DNA of 64,000 bases from Tetraselmis striata (Eukaryota > Chlorophyta > Chlorodendrophyceae > Chlorodendrales > Chlorodendraceae): the NCBI GenBank assembly GCA_006384855.1, contig VCJN01000299.1, forward strand, positions 31,005-95,004, written 5' to 3'. How positions within the stretch are numbered: the stretch's first letter is position 1; each line of letters begins with the position of its first letter. The notes under the pieces are model-generated. The model was not told the origin of the DNA and searched no databases. It was given only the letters and a program-made list of their open reading frames with translations. Of this stretch, positions 35,801-45,852 are shown piece after piece. The translations under genes were made by a program, and so were the position numbers.

Positions 35801-38616
35801 CCAACGCGGAGATACAGACAACGGGACGCACGTGGGGCCCTCCGCCCCAGGGGAGAAACCGCAATTGAGAAATCTAGCAAAACCAATGCGAACCGACAAC
35901 AGATATACTATATATTTGTTGATTGTTTTGCCCGTTGCTGAGCACGACCTTCCTCACTTTCGCTCGAAGGATGCACACCCGTTCCGATAGGAGTATGAAA
36001 AGCGGGCTCCCAAGCACTTTGCTTTGTCGCTAAACTCCTCTGCATGATCCGAGACACCTCGCGGCAACGACTACCCACAACCAACACGGTCAAAGTAATA
36101 CCGCTCCGTGGTATCAGCGCATGTGTGGGTTTATGATACATACACACGGGTACTACTATATTGGTTATATACGCACTACGCTCGCAGTTTGCGCCGCGCA
36201 CTTCTACAGTGTGGATCAGTCAACACGCTCGTTGTCCGCCGAGTGCTCGCGGTGTTTATTTTCTGAAAACCGGACGGAAGCGCTGTGTCCCGTATCTATC
36301 CCATTGCTGGTGCGCCACACCTCCTGCTGCCCCCCCCCCCCCCCCCCCCATAAGAGCCACAGTCGCGAGTGCCGATGCGCGCAGACCAAATCTGCCATCG
36401 TCACCCATGAGGGCGCTTAGCACAACCTCGAAGACGAAAAGGCACCAAACCAATTGCAGATTCGGAGGGCCACTCGTGTACATGTCTGAATTTCGGCAAG
36501 TTTTCGTATCTCCGGGCGGTCACACAGCCAAGCAGCCAGACAGACAGGTAGGTAGGCAGACGCAGCGTTCTTAGTTAATTAAGATGTCGGGCGCACATTA
36601 GTTTCGAGCGCATGTTCAAATTAACCCGAATGCTGTGCTTGTCACGAGCAGCCGCACCCATATCCACGCATCCCCACTCATGCGTCCTGCTGCTGTAGTA
36701 GTTACAGTAGTTCCTGAGCTTGTTGTGGAATGCGCACATGTCAAACTGCCGGCCCGGTGTGAATGGCTGCTATGGCGCCGCTGCTGGCCTTCAGAGGGCT
36801 GAACGCCACGGCCTACAGTCAATCCTATGCGAGTGTATGCAGCCAGGCCGTAAGACAGCTGGCCTGTGTAGTTTAGTTGGAAGACTAGCAGGAATGAACT
36901 TTCAAGAAAGTTCAAACATCAAAATTCTATTTTGTGCATCGATCCGCGGAAACTGACACCCGTAAGTTCTTATACAAACCGCCATCGAGTACTGCCAAAA
37001 GGATGCCAATGGCGGCATTGGATTTATAACCTTTCAATGCCCTTGGCTCAAAGTGTGAGCTGTGCGTACCGAGTGGGAGTGAGATAATGGGCGTGACGCC
37101 GCTGCTTTCACTGGCAGGAGTGGTGGCGCTGATAAGCAGACAGGGCGTCATTGTGGGGAGGGCTGGGATGTCGATTGTTCGCTCACCTCAGAGGCACGCA
37201 GCGGGAGGCGGTACATCAGACAGCTGCCAAACACACCGGCGGGCGAGAAGTCCGTGGTGCGCGTCCACTGTGTACGGTCCAGCAAGGAGGCCGCCAGCCA
37301 GAGAAACGCACTCCCATCACCGATCTCCGGGGCAGGGGCGGCCTCGTTTCGGAACAGCTGCGGGGGGCAGCTGAGCACCAGACTGAGCGCGTACGCGTCC
37401 CTCGCCGCCGCCTCGTCATTCTCCACCAGCGCGTGACCCACCACGTGCATCAGCAGGCAGACCGCCCTGTAGCGCTGGCGTGTGCCGGCGGCGTCCGGCG
37501 CGGTGAATAGCAGCATCAGGGCGCGCTCCTTGCTGCGGATCTCCAAGCTGACGTCAAGATCGGTGGACCAGTGGCAGCGCATGCCGGGCTGGAGCAGACG
37601 GCCATGCCGTGAGGGCCGGTTGTCGGATTCGTCTCTTGCTGTGTGCGCCTGCTCCGACGGGACGTCTGACGAGGTCGTAGCTGCCGGGCTGGGGCAGCCA
37701 AGCTCAAGCCGCTCGCAGCCGTAGCTCCAGTAGCCCGCCTCCTGCCCCTCCCCGTACGACTTCCCCCTCGCCGGGCGCTGCGGCTTGATGTGCAAGGTTC
37801 GGCCGTGCAGGCGGAAGACATTCAGGGCGGCGAGGCGCAGAAGCCTGCCGGCGTCGGTCGTCGAGCAAACCCGGAGCCTTCCCCTGCCGGTAGATCTCCT
37901 CAGGCCATCTGGAACCGCCGCAAAGGCAGATCCCGATATCAATCAGATCCCGATCCTGGCAGATGTAAAGTGTGAGCCGTACTAGTACAGCTTTGAAATA
38001 GACAGGCTGAAACTTGGCAAGCACGTCTCATTCCATTGGTAAGTTCGAGACTGTCAAGCACAGACCCATGGCAATCCATGATGCCAATGGTGACTTTTAA
38101 CCTCCATTCCGACGATCCTTATTGCGATACCCTATTCATTAAGCTTTTATCAAACTTACATCGATATTATGTATATACATATACATTCCATTATTTGTCA
38201 TTTATCATGTATTTGTGCCGCATAGTATATCATCATACGTTCTAACGTCATCACATACAGCATGATCACATAAAGGATATGCGTGCATACCCGTAGCGAA
38301 GGACACACACACACACACACACACACTGCGGCAAATGCCGACTTAGTAAAATTAATTGAGTCGGCGCCATGCCGATGTAGACAGTAAAGGCGGTGACTCG
38401 ATCTTTGCCGTTACCTGGCGTGGTGGATGACAGCAGCTCGAATCGAACAACCGCGTCACCGCCGGATGCGCGATTGAGGGCTAGCGACACCTCGCCCGCG
38501 GTGGCGCTGTACGGTATGTTGAGCACAAATAACTCGCTCACTTCTCCGCTCAGCTCCCTGCGCTTGTCCTTCTCGTGCTGCTCGCGAGCCAGGCGTTTAG
38601 CGTGCTCCTTTCGCTC
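29869..38616 (-). CDS. Eukaryotic RNA-dependent RNA polymerase (RDR)
   Basis: RDRs copy single-stranded RNA into double-stranded RNA for Dicer in RNA silencing. Exons read are 38616-38415, 37908-37187, 35656-34785, 33956-33444, 32782-32579, 32331-32234, 31701-31104, 30929-30549 and 30159-29869; phases agree. The true 5' end was not found. The first two exons form an RRM-like region (LFVLNIPYSAT, then LHGRTLHI). The core follows family order: VERSNRVLRHWSHLASRFLR, FLAFSSSQIREASCW, CAARMGQCFS, HCFSDGVGRIS, LRPSQTKFE, MDETDTLEYGQVF, NPCLHPGDC and VDVPQLRHLTNVLVFP. The catalytic loop GGDLDGDEYFV supplies the three metal-binding Asp residues. The C-terminus has ASAWYWVTYSP. The visible part is about 1,290 residues. 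In exon 33956-33444 one base is missing after VDARLRG (near 33705); restoring a single base also restores the exon phase, so this is either an assembly error or a disabling mutation. Introns contain repeats. Confidence 0.88.
30285..30412. repeat. Microsatellite (AATGAG)n and (GATGAC)n in an RDR intron
   Basis: Tandem GAGAAT units pass into GATGATGAC units within the intron 30548-30160. The Asp-rich and His-rich open frames here are artefacts. Confidence 0.9.
31852..31960 (+). repeat. RDR-intron repeat, copy a
   Basis: Begins CTGGCCGTCAGGGGGCTGCG and continues with a GCGGGTTTGTGC block and GTTGTAAGAAATACAAATTT. It lies in RDR intron 32233-31702, antisense to the gene. Confidence 0.65.
31971..32110 (+). 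repeat. RDR-intron repeat, copy b
   Basis: Begins TTGGCCTTCAGAGGGCTGCA and includes GGTCGTAAGACGGCCGACCT. It is in the same intron and orientation as copy a. Confidence 0.7.
32432..32575 (+). repeat. RDR-intron repeat, copy c
   Basis: Begins TTTGGCCTTATTCAGAGGGC and includes CCCTATGCGGGTTCG. It fills much of the 247-base RDR intron 32578-32332. Confidence 0.65.
32946..33106. repeat. Dispersed repeat, copy 2 (partner at 25944)
   Basis: Lies in RDR intron 33443-32783, in the same orientation as the copy at 25944-26104. Differences are scattered substitutions and short indels. Confidence 0.75.
34505..34640 (+). repeat. RDR-intron repeat, copy d
   Basis: Begins TTGGCCTAAGAGGGCGGCAC, includes a CCCTATGGGGGTTTGTGC block and ends near AAAGTTGTAATGAAA. 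It lies in RDR intron 34784-33957. Confidence 0.7.
36783..36925 (+). repeat. RDR-intron repeat, copy e
   Basis: Begins GCTGGCCTTCAGAGGGCTGA and includes CCGTAAGACAGCTGGCCTGT. It lies in RDR intron 37186-35657. Confidence 0.7.
38303..38326. repeat. (AC)n microsatellite in an RDR intron
   Basis: An uninterrupted AC run inside intron 38414-37909. Confidence 0.9.
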
Positions 38617-39781
38617 CTGCCATAGCACGGCATTTGTGCTTAGGAGATACGCGTATATTAGACATATGATGTCGCCGTCCATATGGGAGCGACCGAACGT
38701 GACATCATCATGAGTAATCTTGAAGACTGGCAGGCAGGGGGAAGAGGTTCCATGCCACATGGCGAGGATTGAGCCTGGGGCAGCACCTTCCGTCGAGCGT
38801 CGCTGTCCATCCCCGCCTGAAGCTCTGATAGCGCTTCGTGGTGTTCGGATGCATGACGATGGGCAGCTGGGGCCGCCCCAAACCCTGATGCGAGAGACCA
38901 CTGTCGACGCCTCCTACTTCTGCTGGACCGACCCATCTTTTGAGGCTGCCAAGACCACCGCAATAGATGATATCGACTCTGATTATACCCTACTTGCACC
39001 AAGCTCGGACGACGTTGCAGGGGCTTCGGGGGATTTCATACCTGATCTAGCTGCGTCGCCGTCAACAGCGAAGTCGAGATGATGTTCTGTTCATGATTGC
39101 ATCCTACATTATGGCAACTCCTTTACCGGCGGTCTGCTGTGCATTCTCACGATGTAATACTTGGATATTCCGTCGAGAGCAGAAACGGACGATGCTTCAT
39201 CGGCCCTCCCTCGGACGGGCTAATAGCTTCACTATCGTATCTGGATGGGGGGAATACGCACGGGCGGTGTCGTTGCGACGAGTGTATGACGAGCACACGT
39301 GCGGCAGGACAATTAAATTACAAGGATGGAGGCGCGCTTTGTCGTCAGCACGGATACTCGTACTATGTCACAATGTGATAATTGCATATATATATATAGG
39401 TGACGCCTAGACGACAGACGAGCAACGGGGTCGTAACTTCGCCATGCAGTGGCATGCACCTACGCAACGACGGCGGTTCCATGGCGGCCCTGTATTCCAG
39501 GAGACATGCAAAGGTCATAGACGCTGGCAAGTGCTATGCGCGTGCAGCGACGTCACATTCATTGAACATGCGAGCACAGTCAAAAAAAAAACGCCGAAGA
39601 ACAAACAGAATCGGCTCGCGACGAGCCTCGAGTAACTTGTCTCGCCCATCCGAAACGGTCGATCAATGGCAGCGACGGGGCAGGCGCACCGCGAGGAAAT
39701 TCAGCGACTCAGCGTGCCCTGGTGTGCGCTCCACATCGATAACATAATGTGAGAATTACACTTTGGGGCTGCAATAACCGG
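38617..39781. other. Region upstream of RDR and downstream of Kelch gene
   Basis: Probably holds the undetected RDR first exon or exons and promoter. A plus-strand frame at 38720-39082 encodes an acidic, low-complexity 120-residue peptide that could be coding but has no family features. TTACA at 39756-39760 fits a poly(A) signal for the Kelch gene. Confidence 0.4.
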
Positions 39782-42204
39782 CTACAGCTCGTCATGCTGC
39801 GCAGCCTCGGGGTCCACTGCAACCAGGGAGGCGAGCGATGGGGGGCCCAGCTCCCCCACAGGCAGCGCCTCCAGGTGGTTGAGGTAGTAGAAAGGGTGGT
39901 CGCCCTTGGTGGTGGAACACAGGTGGCCGCCGAAGCCGTACACAGCGCTACCGTGGGCCACCAGCGAGTGGTGGTAGTGCCCTACCGGGAGGTCTGGCAG
40001 CCGGCTCCAGGACACGAGCGACGCGTTGGCCGACACCCACATGGCCCAGGCCTCGGTGTTGCACGACATCACGGGCGTCGTGACGCTCCCCAGGCTAACG
40101 ACCGCACCCAGGGCGGCCCAGCTCCGCTCGCCCTGCCAGCTGCCGCCGGGCAGCGCTGCCATGGCGTGGTACACGCGCGGCGCCGGCGGGGGCGTGCCGC
40201 CTGGGGTGACTGCCGTCAGCGGGCCCGCCCAGGCGCTCGCCCCCGCGTCAAACAGCCAGACGTCGCCTCCCAACTTAGCGGTCGACGCCCCGCGCCGCCG
40301 GCCGCCGTACACGACAAAGCCTCTGCGGCAGCCGGGGGAGAGGGGGCGGGGGGTAAGCTAGGAGAAATAGTGATGATAAATGATGACTACATGCGTTGAC
40401 TAACAGAGGTTGTGTGAAAAAACAGCTACGTGATGATCAGTTAGATCTAATGCTACATTAGATTTAATTTACATCTGCATTAGATAAATAAGCAAAAAGC
40501 AAAAAGCAAAAATAAAACATCAGCGCCCTTACCATTTTATAACAACTGTGTTAAAACAATAATGAATCGTAATCATCAATTAAAACAAACGGCATGCTCT
40601 ACCTGCGAGACAGTTCGTGCAATTGCCATTGCTATGAGTGTTAAGTGTTTGGATGCAGCATGAAAGCGGGGGGCGCACCGCATGGCCGACGACTCAAACG
40701 CCGCGGCTGTGTGGCCCAAGCGGGGGCCCGGGCCCGCCGCAATGCCTGCGGCCTCGTCCACCAGCTGCGCCCAGCGCCTGGTGCGCAGGTCCAGCACCGC
40801 CACGTCACCCGCGCCGTCCTTGTTGCCGCCGTAGACGTACAGGCTGTCGCCCAGCACCACGGCGGTGTGCAGGTAGCGCGCCTGCGGTCGGGACAGGGGG
40901 TTGGAAGGGGGTGCGCGGTGGGTGAGCTCAGGCGGGAGGGGCTCCCCTGCTCGCCGGCCATGCTGGGTGCGTGGATGACTTGTATTGGCCGGGGCTCCGC
41001 GGGCGACAGGGAGGGGTGGCCGCCGCACCGTGGGCTTGTAACCACCACGCGCTTCAACCAGCGTCCACTTCCGGGCGCGCAGCTCGAACTGCCATAGCTC
41101 ATCCATCTCATAGCCAACCTCGTAGCTGCCCCGCCGAGAGGGAGAGGCGGCAGGGGAAGGCAGCAAGGAAGGGCGGGGGGGGGGGGGGGGGACGGGGGGC
41201 TCAGCAGCAGGTCGCCTCTGCAAACAAGTTGAGGTGTTCCATAAAGGCGGGGCACGTGGCTAGGAGGCGCCCATGGGGCTCTGCTGGGGGGGAGGGGGGG
41301 GGGGGCGGGGGGGGACCCAGGCTCACCCAGTCCTGCCGTGCTTGGACGCGCCGCCATCAGTGCCGCCAAACATATAGAGGGAGCCGCCGTGGTGCGACAG
41401 CGTGACGCCATAGCGCCCGCTTGGCAGCGATGGCGTCTTACCTGCCTACAGAGAAAATAGATGGGGATGCGGACGAAGATGCCGGTATGTGAGTGATAGG
41501 CGGGGCTGAGGCGGGGAGGGGGGGGGAGGGGGGGGGGATTGGCAGTGGCGGCCAGTGCCCTGTGCCGCAGGCATGGCACCGGCCACAGAAGTGCCCCCCC
41601 GGCCCAGCTAAACCTATTCACTGTCGTCACACCTTGTAGGCTGTGTACGCCTTTGCGGGCGGGATCCCGGTGGCAATCAGTGTCCACTGTGGCTGGGTGG
41701 CGGCCAGGTTGATGGACCATGTGTCGTACAGCCACTCAGGGTCGGAGGTTTCGCGGTTGTAAAAGTAGCCGTGGCTCACCACCATCTCGTCGCCCACCAC
41801 CACTGCGCCGTGGTTGTACCTGCCGGTACAGGGCGCCGTGTCATGCTCTGCGAGACAGCAGCCGTGTCTGTGCGTGGGTGGGCCCAGCGCTGGGCTGCTC
41901 GGGTGGGGCCGGCTTGGGGCGAAGGGCACAACTTGGGCAGCGCTAAGTCTTGGGGCAGCTAGAGGCAGGGCGGAGGCGGTGCCCGCGAGAGCATGGTGGC
42001 AGCCGCGCACCGGATGGCGGGCGAGTGGCCGCCGCCGGCAGCCTCGTCGGTGTACTCTTTCACGCGGTGCCAGCCCTCGCCCTCGCCAGCGGCAATGCCC
42101 ACCGTGGACAGCAGCAACGTCGCGCAAAGTAGCGGCAGCGCCAGGCTGCAGGGGCTAGTCGCCACCCACAAGCCGCCCCCGCGCACCCTCGCCGTTCCGG
42201 ACAT
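39782..42204 (-). CDS. Secretory-pathway Kelch-repeat protein with C-terminal HDEL
   Basis: Six exons, 42204-42011, 41819-41633, 41445-41327, 41125-41029, 40881-40679 and 40322-39782, join with matching phases to give 446 residues. The N-terminus carries a signal peptide: a basic start (MSGTARVRGG) and a hydrophobic stretch (LALPLLCATLLLSTVGIAA), with cleavage likely near residue 41. The rest is a series of Kelch blades marked by paired glycines and Tyr/Trp positions: RYNHGAVVVGDEM, RYGVTLSHHGGSLYMFGG, ARYLHTAVVLGDSLYVYGG, RLGHTAAAFES, GFVVYGG and HYHHSLVAHGSAVYGFGG. This suggests a five- or six-bladed beta-propeller. The protein ends AAQHDEL, the classic signal for retrieval to the endoplasmic reticulum. 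No transmembrane helix follows the signal peptide. A role as an ER-lumen binding scaffold, for example in glycoprotein folding, is inference. Confidence 0.85.
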
Positions 42205-42892
42205 CCTGTGCCGGCGATCAGCTCCCGAGGGCAAGACACGCTGGGAGCTGGGGCTGGGGCGCAGGTACCCGTGCTCACAGGTTGGCATACAGGCGTATGG
42301 AAAGGACGAAGGGACAATAGTATGAACAGATCAAAGTGGTTGACGCGTCTGATCATGACACTTATCGGTGTCGCGCCCGTGATGGATGTCGCAACGGCGT
42401 TTAACGACGACAAATAACGACCGCGGCGGACGACGAGGCCGTCATAGTACCCAGTAGCGACAGCAGGCAGCTCGAGCCGTTTTTATTGCGGGCCTGAATG
42501 AATAATTGGTTTGGTTACAGGGAAAGCGTCCGGAAAATACACGGAAGTGAAGGGGCCAAGTGAAGCAAGCATCGCTTACTGCTGCTATGTTCTCGGCGGA
42601 TATAGATGGAAACGACGCAGCACGAATACATAACGGAAACGCATTTTCCCAGTCGTGATATGATATAATACTGCTAAAAAGAATAATATTTCAGTACTAG
42701 GTATATGCGCGTATGTTTCGTAATGTAAACGTATTATTACCGCAACATATCTCTTCGCAGATGAGCAGTCCCGGCATCGTCATAGGACGCGCTCATGGTC
42801 CTGCTCCTGGGCTGGAATACGAAAATTCGAATTTTTGATTTTCCTCTGCTTGTCGCGTCGGCGCGCTGGTCTACATGCCAGTGCCCCACTGC

Positions 42893-42925
<33 letters not shown>

Positions 42926-43479
42926 CGCGCGCGCCTCTCGCCTCTCTAGTCGTGGCGACAGACGTATTCCGACGCCCCACACCACATACCCAACCCGCAC
43001 CGGAAGGCCCATATTCAGTGATCCCTGGTACTGCCGACAGCGCAGATAGTGCGGACAGCGACCAGCCACAAGCATCAAAAGTTAAATCGACGACCCCGCT
43101 GTCTGGCCGACCGTTCGTCCGCCGTCTTCCGCCGACCTGCCGCGCACGCAGCCACGTGCGCCTACGGCGGCCGCACGGTCAGCGGCCTCCTGAGGTGGAG
43201 CTTGGGTGCGCGCGAGAAGGCACTAGAGTGTAGGTAAGGCGGCTCTGCACGGTAGCTGGGAGCCAGCTGTGCCGTGCTGGCTGGGCGCGATGGCGGCACG
43301 AGGAGGCTTGCAAAAACAGTGGCCGCTGGGTCGTAAGGGGCCGGGGGGGGGGGGGGGGGGGGGGGGGGGGTCGCTGTCGGCATGAACTTCCCCCCTTGTC
43401 CCTGCCGTGGAGCACAATTCCAGATGGCACCAGCACCGACAGCCCACCCCTGGCTGCCTCATAGGCAACACAGCCAACC
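42205..43479. other. Divergent promoter region between Kelch and Psf1 genes
   Basis: About 1.3 kb with a C run at about 42894-42923 and a G run at about 43342-43371. The proline-rich frames are artefacts of these runs. No exon is seen. Confidence 0.5.
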
Positions 43480-44708
43480 ATGTTTGGGAAGACGGCCATC
43501 GGGCTGCTGCGGGAGGTGGACGGCGTGCCGGCAGAGAACCTGCCGCCTTACAACGTGGGCCCGCCTGCCACACAGTTTGCCGTGCCTGAGCACATGATGT
43601 GGACGCGGGCTCAGACTTCGGGCTGACGCGTGGCCGGCTGTCATTAGGACGAGGCGCTGCAGCAGGCGCGGGAGGAGGTCAATGAGCACAACCAGCTGAT
43701 GACAAAGATCTTCAAGTGAGCACACCTGCCACCGCCATAGTTAGCTCCTTCCTGCCACCGCGGTCGCTGACCGCCCCCCCTTCTCGCCACCCACCGCCTC
43801 CAGCGACGTGCAGATGGGGCGGGAGCAGCAGGAGGGTTCCTCGCAGCAGGACGACTGGGCTGATCTGCCGGAGGAGGCGTGCGCGGTGCTCATCCACCAC
43901 AGCGCCATCCTGCGAAACAAGCGGGTGCTGATGGCCTACATGTGAGTTTACCCGACGCCCAGTGAAGCTCCAACCCCCCCTGGGCGACTCCAATCAGGCT
44001 GCAGCCGTTCTGAACCCCCTCCCTTCCCCTCCCCTGGCTCTTTCGCACCCCCTCTGGTTCCTCTCCCCTCTCTCCCTGCACCCCGGCGCACGCAGGCAGA
44101 AGCGGCTGGACAGCATCAAGGAGATGTGGTGGCGATCGCGCACACTGCCGGAGGAGTTCAAATCGCAGCTGGGGCCGTTGGAGCTGGAGGTGCGCTGGGC
44201 ATGCGTAGCTACACGGGCCACTGGTTTATCAGCGGGAACGAGATAAACCAGTGCCCCCCCCACCCACCCGGGCGCCATCCCCTTGCCAGCACTGCTACTC
44301 ACTGACCCCCCCCCCCCCCCCCCCCCCTCACCGTTCCCCAGTTCTTTGACAAGTACGACCAGCTGCTGAACAAGTACTCAGGCCGGAGGGAGGGCATAAA
44401 TCTCATGCTGACCGTGGTGGGTTCCATCAACGCCGCGATCGCACTGCCAGCGCCTGCACCATTTGCCAGGGCCCAGCCTGGGTGGGCCAGGTTGGCGGGG
44501 CACCAACGGGGTCGCCCTATTCTGCGCCGCCGCGCAGGACATGGAGCCCCCCAAGGGCCCCAGCGTGCAGGTGCGCTGCGTGCAGGAGCACGGGGACGTC
44601 ATGTTCAGCATCGGCAAGGTCAACCTGTCGCGCAACACGGTCCACCTGCTCCCACGCGAGGAGGCGGAGCCCTTCATCAGCAACGGCATCCTCAAGTACA
44701 TTGACTAG
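43480..44708 (+). CDS. PSF1: GINS complex subunit Psf1
   Basis: Six exons, 43480-43554, 43648-43715, 43804-43941, 44096-44189, 44342-44416 and 44538-44708, join with matching phases to give 206 residues, close to the usual length of about 200. Psf1 is one of four subunits of the GINS complex, part of the CMG replicative helicase with Cdc45 and MCM2-7, acting in the nucleus at replication forks. Family landmarks are the N-terminal MFGKTAIGLLREV, the central HHSAILRNKRVLMAYM (helix with the conserved RNKR stretch) and the C-terminal B domain beginning PPKGPSVQVRCVQEHG and ending ISNGILKYID. The start is the family start. A C run lies just before the exon-5 acceptor. Human and yeast Psf1 share this arrangement. 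Confidence 0.92.
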
Positions 44709-45852
44709 TTTGCCAGCCAACGGCCGGCCAGGGGCGCAGCGGGAGCGGGAGGCGGTGGGTTAGCGGTATGGTAGCTGCGGCATGTCTGCCGAGGGAGCAC
44801 CCGCGCCACCGCTCTATCAAGCCATATATTCTGCCTGCCAGGCAGGCGGTACCACATGGATGGATGGCGTTGTGTGAGGAATGCTACCTACTCGTCTTCC
44901 TACCTACTCGATCGCGTCGTTCATGACCTATCGATGTATTCATGAAATGTGCTGGGCGGCGATTCCGTATAAACTTATTGACGGTATGATGGCAGGGTTT
45001 AGGTTTGGGTGTTGGAGTGTGGAAGTGCTGTCTGCTGGACAGCCAGATGGCGGCTGCAGCACCTTATCTGGAGGGTTCATGGGGCGTGCACGGCAAGTTT
45101 CTCACCGTAGAACAACTTATCTCTTATGTACGGACGCTGCGGTAACTTGCTAGGGTCATCTGTTGAGTTATGGTGTACTTCGGAGACCTCTACTTCAGGC
45201 AATTTTCGAGTCAGTTCAGACCGTACTAAATTCGTGCGGTTCAGTTTGGTTTGGGCCCAACTCCCAAGCCACCCCGAACTAAGTGCGGCACTGGTCAGCA
45301 CCGTGCCTAGTAGCCTGTCTTTGAAGCCCTTGTTCATCCCCCGACGTTAAGGCCTTTGCATTAGCCTGTTAATCGCTGCTCAGCATTCATTGCGTGAAGG
45401 CTAGCGCGTTGTCAACGTGGACTTATTCTGCACACACACGTACTGGCTCATTGCCCCCGCTCACATTCCTCTGCGCCCCAGGGCGTACGTACTGGAGATT
45501 AGGGCTTGATTGTAACCACGCAAACCCTAATTCCAATGCGCCCCCGGGCGGTTTCCGCATGTGCCAGCGCGACTTTCATAAACAGCCAAGCGATTACAAT
45601 GCGGCCTACGCTAGAGGTGCCCCAAGCGCAGTCCCCGGGCGGGAGGTTAGGGAGAGGGGCAAGGGGGGGGGGGGGGGGGGGGGGGTCACTCCATGTGCCT
45701 ACGGTAAATAAGCAGGGATGGAGGACGAGGGTGCAGCGCCTCCCACTCCCAGGCAGCGCCTACATCCACCCACGGACGGTAGCGCCAGATCTGCTATTAT
45801 CCCAGAGCAGAGCGCAGGTTGCTGGGGGGGCGGGAGGGTGGGTGCGCCGTCT
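44709..45852. other. Convergent intergenic region
   Basis: Lies between Psf1 (+) and CDPK (-). It contains TGTAA at 45511-45515, TTACA at 45594-45598 and a G run at about 45663-45685. No gene is seen. Confidence 0.5.

Noticed and set aside
42795-43233. Proline-rich frames between the Kelch and Psf1 genes
   Set aside because: They are driven by a C run; no domain or splice logic supports them.
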